From an uncultured Collinsella sp. (GTDB lineage Bacteria; Actinomycetota; Coriobacteriia; Coriobacteriales; Coriobacteriaceae): 40,043 nt of DNA. Positions 18,018 through 25,927 of this stretch are shown piece after piece. The stretch covers positions 1-40,043 of the forward strand of contig CASELS010000007.1 of the NCBI GenBank assembly GCA_949288855.1, given 5' to 3'. The position numbers were made by a program, and so were the translations under genes. Position 1 is the stretch's first letter, and the number at the start of each line of letters is the position of its first letter. A model generated the notes under the pieces. The model was not told the DNA's origin. It made no database searches and was given only the letters and a program-made list of their open reading frames with translations.

Positions 18018-18168
18018 GGCGGGTTGCGTCCACCGAGATGCCTCGTTAAGCTGTACGGTGCTGTAATGCGTGGCGGTACAGGGGACCGCCGCGTTCAATA
18101 TCGCGATCCTTCGCATATCTTGCGGCTATAGGCCGCGATGGCGAATTGATACCAAGGGGGCTCACACG

Positions 18169-19548
18169 ATGGGCGAGCAAGCTAGGGACGAGCGGGTCTA
18201 CCAGGTGCCGTTTGGCATCGAGGAGCTTTCATTCGAAGAGGCTGTTGCGCTCGCGGCAGACACCGGGACCATCTCGGGCGACGCCGGCCCGCTTTTGGAA
18301 ACCGTTATCGATATGCTCGACGAGCTCGGTCGCCCTGACGGCTATTTCGATTGTCTGCAGGTTGCGGGCACCAACGGCAAGACATCTACCGCGCGCTTTT
18401 GCGCGGCCATCCTCGCTGGAGAGGGCCTCCGCTCTGCTCTCTATACGTCGCCCCAGCTCGTGCGCTATCCCGAGCGTATGGAGATAGCGGGCGAGGTGGT
18501 CTCTGACGAGGCGTTCGCCCACGGTGTATCGGCCGCTCGCGCAGCGGGCGAGCGCGTGAACGCGCGCCGCGCCAAGGCGGGGGAGAGCGCCTATACCATC
18601 ACGCCGTTCGACCTGCTTACGGTCGCCGCGCTCGTCATCTTTGCGGAGGCGCGCGTTGATGTGGCGGTGCTCGAGGTGGGTATGGGCGGCCGCTGGGATG
18701 CCACGAGCGCTACCGACCCCGTTGCCGTTGCCATCACGGGCATCGGGCTCGATCATATGAGAATCCTCGGGAATACGCTTGCTGCCATCGCCGGCGAAAA
18801 GGCGGCTGTCATCAAGCCGGGACGCGCCGTTACGCTTGGCGAGGGTACGCATGAGCCGAGCGTGCAGCGCGTAATGGATGAACGTTGCCGTGCCTGCGAG
18901 GTGGTGCCGGCGGTCGTGAACCACGTACTGCTCACGACGCCCGCGCATCTGGGGGATTCGTTTGAGTTTTCCACCACAACCCGGCGCGCCATCTACACGC
19001 CGCGTCTCCGCAAACCTGTATACCAGGCCCAGAACGCCGCGTGCGCCATTCAGCTCGCCGAGGACTACCTCAACCGCCCGCTGGATGAAACAGCGCTTGA
19101 GGACAGTCTTATCGACTGCCCGACGCCCGGGCGCTTCGACACGGTCCGCCGTGACCCCCTGGTGCTTATCGATGCGTGCCATAACCCGCAGTCCTGCGAG
19201 GCGTTCGTCTCAGCGCTCGATGAGATTGCGCCCGCCGTCGCCGACCGCCCGACGCTTCTCATTGCCGCTTTGACGGACAAGGACGTCGCCGGCATCGTTG
19301 ATGTGCTCGTTCCGGCGTTCCCGCGCATCACGGTTACGCAGACCGCCTCGGACCGCGCAATGGCAGCCGCAGACCTTGCCGCCATCGTTGGGGGAAAGCT
19401 GCGGGCCCTGGGTCGTCCTGAGACGGATGTAGCTGGGGTGTATCCCTCGGTTGAAGCCGCGCTGGATGTTCTCACGAGCCAAGGGTGTACGGTGGTCGCC
19501 GCTGGTACCATCACGCTTGCCGGTGAGGTGGCCGGCTTGTTCCGTTGA
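18169..19548 (+). CDS. folC: folylpolyglutamate synthase / dihydrofolate synthase (Mur-ligase family)
   Basis: A 459-residue Mur-ligase-fold enzyme adding glutamate to folates. The P-loop is AGTNGKTST (66-74). LEVGMGGRWDATSA is the FolC motif with Mg-binding residues, HMRILGNTLAAIAGEKAAV is the next conserved block, and the C-terminal domain starts near IDCPTPGRF and DACHNPQSC. The start ATG 18169 follows AAGGGGG; the frame is open upstream to 18070 without similarity. It lies 151 nt after the cyclo-ligase gene, so it may have its own promoter. It is unclear whether it also has dihydrofolate synthase activity. Confidence 0.93.
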   Translation: MGEQARDERVYQVPFGIEELSFEEAVALAADTGTISGDAGPLLETVIDMLDELGRPDGYFDCLQVAGTNGKTSTARFCAAILAGEGLRSALYTSPQLVRYPERMEIAGEVVSDEAFAHGVSAARAAGERVNARRAKAGESAYTITPFDLLTVAALVIFAEARVDVAVLEVGMGGRWDATSATDPVAVAITGIGLDHMRILGNTLAAIAGEKAAVIKPGRAVTLGEGTHEPSVQRVMDERCRACEVVPAVVNHVLLTTPAHLGDSFEFSTTTRRAIYTPRLRKPVYQAQNAACAIQLAEDYLNRPLDETALEDSLIDCPTPGRFDTVRRDPLVLIDACHNPQSCEAFVSALDEIAPAVADRPTLLIAALTDKDVAGIVDVLVPAFPRITVTQTASDRAMAAADLAAIVGGKLRALGRPETDVAGVYPSVEAALDVLTSQGCTVVAAGTITLAGEVAGLFR

Positions 19549-19600
19549 TGCGCGTATCAAAAAGAGCCTTGCGATAACGTTGCGGCCTGCGTCCCGGGCG

Positions 19601-19606
19601 TATACT
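19601..19606 (+). promoter_or_regulatory. candidate -10 element for the TSUP permease gene
   Basis: TATACT lies 58 nt before the GTG start; TTGCGG at 19580-19585 is a possible -35 with a short 15-nt spacer. Confidence 0.35.
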
Positions 19607-19664
19607 TAACAGCGCTGTTAGACGGGTGCCGGCCCCGTCTGGTTTCGATAGAAGGGTCACGCTC

Positions 19665-20453
19665 GTGTACGTACTGTTTTTCCTCATCAGCTTTGGTGCG
19701 TCGATTATCGGTGCCATCTGCGGCATCGGTGGCGGCGTGATCATCAAGCCGGTGCTCGATGCGAGCGGGACGCTCCTTCCCGGCACCATCAACTTCCTCT
19801 CGGGATGCACGGTGCTTGCTATGACGTGCTACTCGGTCCTCCGCAACCGCCTTTCGGGTGCGACCTCTATCGACGGTAAGACGGCGCTTCCGCTCGCAGT
19901 TGGTGCGGCGGTGGGCGGTCTTGCCGGCAAGCAGCTCTTCGATGTTGTCGAGGGACTGTTTCCCGACCCGGCGCTTGCCGGCGCGGTCCAGGCCACAGCG
20001 CTCGGCATCATCACCCTCGGCACCCTTGCCTACAACCTCAACAAGGACCGCATCAAGACGCTCGAGATCGCCGGCGCCGCGGCATGCGTCGTCATCGGTT
20101 TCGCGCTCGGCGTCATGTCCTCCTTCTTGGGCATCGGCGGCGGCCCCATCAACCTTGTGGTACTCTACTTCTTCTTCAGCATGGGCACCAAGCAGGCGGC
20201 ACAAAACTCGCTGTTCATCATCCTCTGCTCGCAGGCAACGAGCACCATCACGAGCCTGCCGACGGTGGACTTCAGCGTCATCGATATTACCCTCATCATC
20301 GGCATGATCTTTTGCGGCATCATGGGCGGTGTCTGCGGGCGCATCATCAACAAGCGTATCGACGAGAAGCATGTCGACAAGCTCTTCAGCGGTCTCATGG
20401 TCGTCATCATCCTCGTATGCATCTACAACGCCGCAAAGCATCTTATCGGCTAG
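19665..20453 (+). CDS. sulfite exporter TauE/SafE (TSUP) family permease
   Basis: A 262-residue polytopic membrane protein with the two internal TSUP repeats. Each begins with a glycine-rich loop: GAICGIGGGVIIKP (16-29) and SSFLGIGGGPINLVV in the second half. About eight hydrophobic segments are visible. The family moves small anions such as sulfite, sulfonates or sulfoacetate; the substrate here is unknown. The start is GTG 19665 behind AGAAGGG. An in-frame start at 19626 would add 13 polar residues before the first membrane segment and has no ribosome site. The CLC gene starts 22 nt downstream, so the two are likely co-transcribed. Confidence 0.85.
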   Translation: MYVLFFLISFGASIIGAICGIGGGVIIKPVLDASGTLLPGTINFLSGCTVLAMTCYSVLRNRLSGATSIDGKTALPLAVGAAVGGLAGKQLFDVVEGLFPDPALAGAVQATALGIITLGTLAYNLNKDRIKTLEIAGAAACVVIGFALGVMSSFLGIGGGPINLVVLYFFFSMGTKQAAQNSLFIILCSQATSTITSLPTVDFSVIDITLIIGMIFCGIMGGVCGRIINKRIDEKHVDKLFSGLMVVIILVCIYNAAKHLIG

Positions 20454-20475
20454 GCGCATTCGGGGGCGTTTGCAG

Positions 20476-21861
20476 GTGGATGAGAACGAATCGGGCGAAG
20501 CCACGCGAGCCGGTGCGAGCCGACTCGGCGATGCGCTGAACATCGAGGGCATGCGCATGCAGGAGCGCATCTTTAGGATGGATGCCGAGCGTGGCCTTAG
20601 AAACCTCAGGGACTCCACGCGCCTGATGTTGCTCGTACTGTTGGTTTCCGTACCCATGGGTGTGGCGGCTTGGGCGTTTCTCGCTGCGCTGGACGCGGTC
20701 ACCGCGTTTCGTGAGACGTACGGATGGCCCGTCTTCCTGCTCCTTCCTGTGGTTGGGGTCTTTACGGCCTGGCTCTATCGCGTTTACGGCAAGGACGCTG
20801 CGCGCGGCAACAACCTGGTGATTGATTGCGCCGTTACCGGCCGTGACATTCCGCGGCGCATGGCGCCCTTCACGTTTGTGTGCTCGGTGGCCACACATCT
20901 CGCAGGCGGCTCGGCAGGGCGCGAAGGTACGGCGGTGCAGATTGGCGGGACTATCGCCGATGCGGTCTCTCGCGCGTTCAAACTCAAGGAGTACGATCAC
21001 CGCGATCTTATGATGGCGGGCATCTCCGCTGCCTTCGGCGGGGTGTTCGGCACGCCGCTCGCGGGGGCGTTCTTTGGTATGGAGATGTGCTATGTAGGCA
21101 AGCTCCATTATGCTGCGGGCATCTACTGCCTTGTTGCCTCCTTTGTGGGAGATACGGTCGCCACCTTGCTTGGCACGCCGCGCGAGGCCTACCTCATCGG
21201 CCGCATTCCCGAGATAGCTCCTGCGACCATCGCTCTTGCCGTGGGCGTCGGCATTGCCTTTGGGGTTGCCGCGCGCCTGTTTTCTGGTGCCATACGTCTT
21301 GTGCGCCGTTTCTACGCAGCGCATATCACGGGGTACCTTCAGGCGGCGCTTGCGGGTGCGATCGTGTTGCTGGCGACGTATGCGGTGTTTGGTCTTTGGC
21401 GCTACGCCGGTCTGTCTTCCTGGCTTGTGGAGGCAGGCTTTGCGGGGGAGACCACGCCTGTGGACGCCGCGTGCAAGCTTGTTATGACCGCGCTCACACT
21501 CGGGGCAGGCTTCCAAGGCGGCGAGGTGACGCCCCTCTTTGGCATCGGCGCGGCGCTCGGCGGATGGCTGGGCGGCATTTGCGGGGTCGCCCCGTCCTTT
21601 ATGGCGGCGCTCGGCATGGTGGGCCTCTTTGGCAGCGCGCTCAACGTGCCCATCACCACCATCATGCTCGGCATCGACCTCTTCGGCGGGCACGCCGCGC
21701 CCTACTTTGTCATCGTGTCGTTTGTGGGCTACCTCATCGCCGGGCACCGGGGCGTGTACCCTGCGCAGCGCATCGTCACGCCCAAATGGCGCTCGTTGGG
21801 AGAGGACGCGGGCGATACCGTCGAGCAGGTCATCGAGCGGCATCGCGACGGTGTGGTATAG
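20476..21861 (+). CDS. CLC-family antiporter, probably fluoride/proton (CLC-F) type
   Basis: A CLC-fold membrane protein of about 461 residues with many hydrophobic helices. The gating-glutamate motif is GGSAGREGTAVQIGG (E150). The anion-site motif that is GSGIP in chloride CLCs is instead G-N-N-L (111-114), with Asn replacing the Ser, and the second loop is GAGFQGGEVTPLFG. These features are, as I recall, those of the CLC-F clade that expels fluoride. A chloride channel or exchanger is the alternative. No cytoplasmic CBS domains are present. The GTG 20476 start is tentative (GGGGG about 9 nt upstream); ATG 20548 or 20554 are other options. It follows the TSUP gene closely. No fluoride riboswitch was recognised upstream. 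Confidence 0.75.
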   Translation: MDENESGEATRAGASRLGDALNIEGMRMQERIFRMDAERGLRNLRDSTRLMLLVLLVSVPMGVAAWAFLAALDAVTAFRETYGWPVFLLLPVVGVFTAWLYRVYGKDAARGNNLVIDCAVTGRDIPRRMAPFTFVCSVATHLAGGSAGREGTAVQIGGTIADAVSRAFKLKEYDHRDLMMAGISAAFGGVFGTPLAGAFFGMEMCYVGKLHYAAGIYCLVASFVGDTVATLLGTPREAYLIGRIPEIAPATIALAVGVGIAFGVAARLFSGAIRLVRRFYAAHITGYLQAALAGAIVLLATYAVFGLWRYAGLSSWLVEAGFAGETTPVDAACKLVMTALTLGAGFQGGEVTPLFGIGAALGGWLGGICGVAPSFMAALGMVGLFGSALNVPITTIMLGIDLFGGHAAPYFVIVSFVGYLIAGHRGVYPAQRIVTPKWRSLGEDAGDTVEQVIERHRDGVV

Positions 21862-21918
21862 CTTCTCGCATTGTTTTGTACGTTATTCCATGCGGATGAA
21901 TTCATTGAAGAGGAATGG

Positions 21919-23298
21919 GTGGCGATAAAGATGAGCGATATGGATATCAACATCGTTATGCCAACTGATGAGGAGATCACCGAAGCAAAGGGACTTCTCG
22001 CCTTTATTGCGGAGAGCCCCACGGCCTTCCATGCCGCGGCTTCTGTCTGCAAGCGCCTGGATTCTGTGGGCTTTACCTACCTGCCCGAGGGCGATGCGTG
22101 GGCCATGACCCCTGGCGGCAGCTATTACACGCGACGGAACAACTCAAGTGTCATCGCATGGCGTATCGCCGAGAACGCTTTCGCGAGCTCTTCCGAGTTT
22201 CATTTCCAGATTGCCGCGGCGCACAGTGATTCGCCCACCTTCCGTCTCAAGTCGTCTGCGGTTGCGGAGGGTGCGGGAGGCGCGCTCTGCCTTGATGTGG
22301 AGCCGTACGGTGGAATGATCGACTACACCTGGTTCGACCGTCCGCTCTACATCGCCGGTCGCTTGCTCGTGCGTTCGGGTTCTAGGGTGGAGAGCAAGCT
22401 GGTCGAGACGGAAGGGCCCGTCGCCCTCATCCCGAGTCTTGCCGTACATCTCAACCGTGGGGTCAACGACGGCTTCGCGCCGGACCGTGCGCGCGATCTG
22501 CGTCCCGTCATCACCGCCGGCGCCCTCGGTGCGGACGGTCTTTTGGATGCGCTCGCCGCATCCGCCGGCGTGTCGGCGCAAGATATCGTTGCGTCAGACC
22601 TCTACCTCGTGAACGCCGAAGCGCACCGTATCTGGGGCGCAGGTCAAGAGTTCGTCTCCGCGCCTCGTCTTGACGACCTCATGTGCGCCCATGCTGCACT
22701 CGAGGGCTTTCTTGGCGCTTCTGCGCCCTCGTCCATCAACGTCTACGCGCTCTTTGATAACGAGGAGGTCGGCTCCAACACCAAGCAGGGTGCGATGTCC
22801 ACGCTGCTCAAGGACACGTTGCGGCGCATCACGACCGCTCTCGGCGGCGATGACGAGGCCTATCGCCGCGCCCTGTCACGCTCGATGCTCGTGAGCTGCG
22901 ATAACGCTCATGCGGTTCATCCCAACCGACCCGACAAGTACGATGAGCTCAACCGTTGTCGTGTTAACGGCGGCATCGTCATCAAAGAGGCCGCGAATCA
23001 GCACTACTGCACCGATGCCTTTGGCCGCGCCATCTTCACCGAGGTATGCGAGCGCGCGGAGGTGTCGTACCAGACCTTCGCCAACAGAAGCGACATGGCC
23101 GGCGGCTCCACCCTCGGCAACCTCTCCAATATCCAAGCGAGCATGCACGGGGTCGATGTGGGCTGTGCGCAGTGGGCGATGCACTCCGCCTATGAGACCG
23201 CTGGCGTGCGCGATGTGGCGCTTGCGCGCCGCGCCCTCGAGGCGTTCTATGCCTTTGACGTGCGTGTTGACGGCGCCGACGGCTTCGAGGTCGTGTAG
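21919..23298 (+). CDS. M18-family aminopeptidase
   Basis: A protein of 459 residues (456 from the alternative ATG 21931), in the range of M18 zinc aminopeptidases (aspartyl/ApeB type) that form large cytosolic complexes and trim N-terminal residues. The expected metal-site motifs are present: AAHSDSPTFRLK (HxD), FDNEEVGSNTKQGA (Glu pair) and SCDNAHAVHPN (Asp/His), followed by GGIVIKEAANQHYCT and the C-terminal SMHGVDVGCAQWAMHS. GTG 21919 is favoured because AAGAGGA lies just upstream; ATG 21931 has poorer spacing. It follows the CLC gene after about 57 nt and may be co-transcribed. Confidence 0.9.
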   Translation: MAIKMSDMDINIVMPTDEEITEAKGLLAFIAESPTAFHAAASVCKRLDSVGFTYLPEGDAWAMTPGGSYYTRRNNSSVIAWRIAENAFASSSEFHFQIAAAHSDSPTFRLKSSAVAEGAGGALCLDVEPYGGMIDYTWFDRPLYIAGRLLVRSGSRVESKLVETEGPVALIPSLAVHLNRGVNDGFAPDRARDLRPVITAGALGADGLLDALAASAGVSAQDIVASDLYLVNAEAHRIWGAGQEFVSAPRLDDLMCAHAALEGFLGASAPSSINVYALFDNEEVGSNTKQGAMSTLLKDTLRRITTALGGDDEAYRRALSRSMLVSCDNAHAVHPNRPDKYDELNRCRVNGGIVIKEAANQHYCTDAFGRAIFTEVCERAEVSYQTFANRSDMAGGSTLGNLSNIQASMHGVDVGCAQWAMHSAYETAGVRDVALARRALEAFYAFDVRVDGADGFEVV

Positions 23299-23328
23299 GG
23301 CTGAGCTTAAATGCTCTGAAGCTTGGAG

Positions 23329-23357
23329 TTGGGTCCAATACTCAGTAGGAGTATGAT
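23329..23357 (+). promoter_or_regulatory. promoter with overlapping inverted repeat, upstream of the ROK regulator
   Basis: TTGGGT (23329-23334) and TATGAT (23352-23357) have an exact 17-nt spacer. ATACTC-AGTAG-GAGTAT (23338-23354) is a perfect 6-bp inverted repeat covering the spacer and the first half of the -10, placed as expected for an autoregulatory operator. A 14-bp perfect palindrome GGAGCAGCTGCTCC lies in the leader at 23379-23392. Confidence 0.55.
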
Positions 23358-23416
23358 GGAGCTCGTTGGGGATATGCGGGAGCAGCTGCTCCTGCAGATC
23401 AGTTGGGGGAACATAG

Positions 23417-24688
23417 ATGCCTCAGGTGAGCGTGCATACCACGGGCCGTCTTAACAGCCGGTCCGTGCGTGACCATAATCTTTCCCTTGTTCTTCATGAG
23501 CTGCACCGCCGTTTCAGCGCTTCGCGGTCGCTCGTCTGCTCGGCAACCGGGCTCACGCCCGGGGCCGTCACGCTGCTTGTGAATGAGCTCATGAAAGCCG
23601 GTTTCATCGAGACGAGCGGTATGCTGGAGGCCGAGGGAGGCCGTCGCAAGAAGCAGCTCGTGCTGTCGGGGCGGACCTGCCCGGTCGCGGTTCTTTTGCT
23701 CCGGCCCGCTTCGGTGCGGCTCGTGTGCGAGTCTTTCTCCGGCGAGCGCCTGGTAGACGAGGTGCACCGCCGCGACTTCAGGGGCCGTCCGGTGGAGGAC
23801 TTTGTTTCCTTTGCTGCCGAGCTCATCTACACGTTGGAGCGACGCCTCGCAAAGGAACGAGGGCTTGAACTCAAGGCCGTCGGCGTCGTTTCCCCTATAG
23901 CGGTCCTCGCGCATCAAACGGGAACGCTCCCCAACGCCGACTTTGGCTGGCCGATGATGGATATCGGTGCGTCGATTCGCACTGAGGTCCAGCGTCTCGG
24001 CGGTGCGTCCACCGTCGTCATGATGAACGATGCCAACTGCGCCGGTTGGGCGGAGTACCGCGCACTGGTGCAGAAAGGTGCAGAGGATCCACATGGCGTC
24101 ATCTTCATCGACACCGATGACCCGATGGGCGGCTCGTTCATATTCGACGGCAAGGTCTACAACGGGGCGCTCGGCACGGCGATGGGCATCGGCCATATTC
24201 AGATCAACGCCGAGGGCGAGCGCTGCGTATGCGGCAAGCGCGGATGCCTTACGCTCTATGCGGGTCGCGACGCGCTGATGCGACGTAGCGGCCTTACTGA
24301 GCTTGTCAACACGTCCGGACCTGATACCGCCCTCGCCGAGCTTGAGCGCCGTGCCAAGATGGGGGAGGAGCCTGTGCGCGAGACGCTCGACCGTGCGGTC
24401 CGCTACGTGCGTATCGCCATCGAGAACGCCCTTACCCTGCTTGTTGCTGACTGCGTCATCATCGGCGGTTATATGGGGGCACACTTGGATGACATCCTTG
24501 CGGTGGACAACGGCTTTACGTCTCTCGGCGTCCCAGGTGTGACAAGCCTGCACGCCGCAGTACTCGGTGACGAGGCCGCGGTCGCAGGAGGGCTCTCGCG
24601 CATGCGCGGGGCCGTCATCGACCATGTGGGTGAGATCATACGCGGCGAGTCCCTCGACCCGTCAACGCTGCTCCAGGATACCGTTTAG
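23417..24688 (+). CDS. ROK-family transcriptional regulator (NagC/XylR-like)
   Basis: A 423-residue protein combining an N-terminal winged helix-turn-helix (about residues 18-66, LVCSATGLTPGAVTLLVNEL) with a ROK sugar-kinase-like domain. The zinc motif is H260 and C270-V-C-G-K-R-G-C277, typical of ROK repressors. MMNDANCAGWAE matches the ROK Asn-Asp-x-Asn region. The usual kinase ATP-binding DxGxT motif is not apparent, in line with a regulator rather than a kinase. The effector is probably a sugar or amino sugar, unknown here. The ATG 23417 follows GGGGGAAC. It is convergent with the next gene, so the regulated genes are not obvious beyond itself. Confidence 0.85.
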   Translation: MPQVSVHTTGRLNSRSVRDHNLSLVLHELHRRFSASRSLVCSATGLTPGAVTLLVNELMKAGFIETSGMLEAEGGRRKKQLVLSGRTCPVAVLLLRPASVRLVCESFSGERLVDEVHRRDFRGRPVEDFVSFAAELIYTLERRLAKERGLELKAVGVVSPIAVLAHQTGTLPNADFGWPMMDIGASIRTEVQRLGGASTVVMMNDANCAGWAEYRALVQKGAEDPHGVIFIDTDDPMGGSFIFDGKVYNGALGTAMGIGHIQINAEGERCVCGKRGCLTLYAGRDALMRRSGLTELVNTSGPDTALAELERRAKMGEEPVRETLDRAVRYVRIAIENALTLLVADCVIIGGYMGAHLDDILAVDNGFTSLGVPGVTSLHAAVLGDEAAVAGGLSRMRGAVIDHVGEIIRGESLDPSTLLQDTV

Positions 24689-24711
24689 ACGCGTCTTTCT
24701 TCGTACAGCGG

Positions 24712-25842
24712 CTACATGAGCCCGAGGCCTTTGGCGACGATGGTGATGAAGTCCTGCACGTTCGTGACGAGCGTGGTGGCAGAGAGGCTGCCGCGATCGA
24801 GGAGTTTATTCACCACGAATTCAGATATGTCAACCGTATAGAGATAGACGGGGCGGACCGTGCCGTCGTCGGTCACCGTGTAGGAGGGTGTCATATTGCC
24901 CGCGGCTATGGTATGGAGCATCGTCGCGAGGCAGATGAGGGTGGTTGCCCCGGATACCATCTCGCGCATGGCGCTTTGCGCGTCATACGCGTCGCCTATT
25001 ACTTCGGGCAGTGGGCCGTCATCGCGGATGGAACCCGTGAGCACGAAGGGGACGCCTCTGCGCACGCAGCTCGCCATGATGCCGTCGGTGATGTCGTTCT
25101 CGCGCACGAACGTCTCGATGCCGCCCGCGCGGCGCACGCGGTTGATGACGTCCAGGTGATGGTAGTGCCCGTTTCTAACCGAGTGCTGCGTGTAGATATC
25201 TTGACCAAGCGCCGTATGGAAGACGGATGCCTCGAGATCGTGGGTTGCAAGGGCGTTTCCCGCGAGGATGCCGTCGACGTAGCCGTTCTCCACCATGAGC
25301 TGCATCGCTCGGCGCGCATCGGCGTCAAAGGAAAAGGCGGGGCCCATAACCCACACGAGCTTGCCATGCTCGCGCTCATGGCGCAGCAGGTCGTAGAGGT
25401 GGTCGTAGTCCCGAGCAAAGGATGTTTCACGGCTACGGCCTTGACGGAAGACGAACTTGTCGTCCTCATCGTTAGCGCCGTCAGAGCCCTCGTCAGTACG
25501 CGATGGCTCGGAAAAGCCGGTCACATGGACGTAGATGCCGTCCTCGCCGCCTTCGGTGCGGCCGAGCACCACCCGGTCCCCACGTTTTAGGTTGCGGTTT
25601 TCCACCACGCGGAGCTCGGGCTCGCCGTTTGCGCTATCGACGACGATGCTCGCGTCCATACGGCTTCGCTTGGCAAGCAGCCACGTGTCCGCCACCTTTA
25701 CATACTCGGGGTACATCGAGGTGCTGTGGAACCCCTCCGGTGCAACCCCGTCGGCCTCTACGACAGCAACCCGCGCATCGGGTGCGCTTGCAAGAGGCTC
25801 TTTGTCGAAGTTGGGGGCGTGGTAGGTGGGGAGAGTGAACAT
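24712..25842 (-). CDS. LOR/SDH-type protein, archaeal-type ornithine cyclodeaminase-like
   Basis: A 376-residue protein resembling the LOR/SDH (TIGR00300-like) family, whose characterised members include archaeal ornithine cyclodeaminase and the C-terminal half of cyanobacterial AgrE. Supporting segments are RNGHYHHLDVINRVRRAGG, ENDITDGIMASCVRRGVPFV, GSIRDDGPLPEVIGDAYDAQ and the C-terminal NVQDFITIVAKGLGL. If so it would turn ornithine into proline and ammonia using bound NAD. The substrate is inferred only from family, and no amidinohydrolase partner is adjacent. The start at 25842 is supported by GAGGTG; the frame extends to 25872 without a ribosome site. It is monocistronic, convergent with the ROK gene. 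Confidence 0.65.
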   Translation of the reverse strand: MFTLPTYHAPNFDKEPLASAPDARVAVVEADGVAPEGFHSTSMYPEYVKVADTWLLAKRSRMDASIVVDSANGEPELRVVENRNLKRGDRVVLGRTEGGEDGIYVHVTGFSEPSRTDEGSDGANDEDDKFVFRQGRSRETSFARDYDHLYDLLRHEREHGKLVWVMGPAFSFDADARRAMQLMVENGYVDGILAGNALATHDLEASVFHTALGQDIYTQHSVRNGHYHHLDVINRVRRAGGIETFVRENDITDGIMASCVRRGVPFVLTGSIRDDGPLPEVIGDAYDAQSAMREMVSGATTLICLATMLHTIAAGNMTPSYTVTDDGTVRPVYLYTVDISEFVVNKLLDRGSLSATTLVTNVQDFITIVAKGLGLM

Positions 25843-25927
25843 GGAGCACCTCGCAAACAAGAAGGACCGCATGGTATCGCTCGTTCAAGCTTACCATGCG
25901 GTCCCGTTCAGACGCGGGGAGTGGCGA

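Noticed and set aside
19549-19664. Possible fluoride (crcB) riboswitch before the TSUP-CLC pair
   Set aside because: The conserved pseudoknot sequences were not seen by eye; a covariance search would settle it.
20443-21899. Long open frames overlapping the CLC gene on both strands
   Set aside because: Arg/His/Cys- or Gly/Arg-rich translations without motifs, against a CLC protein with clear signatures.
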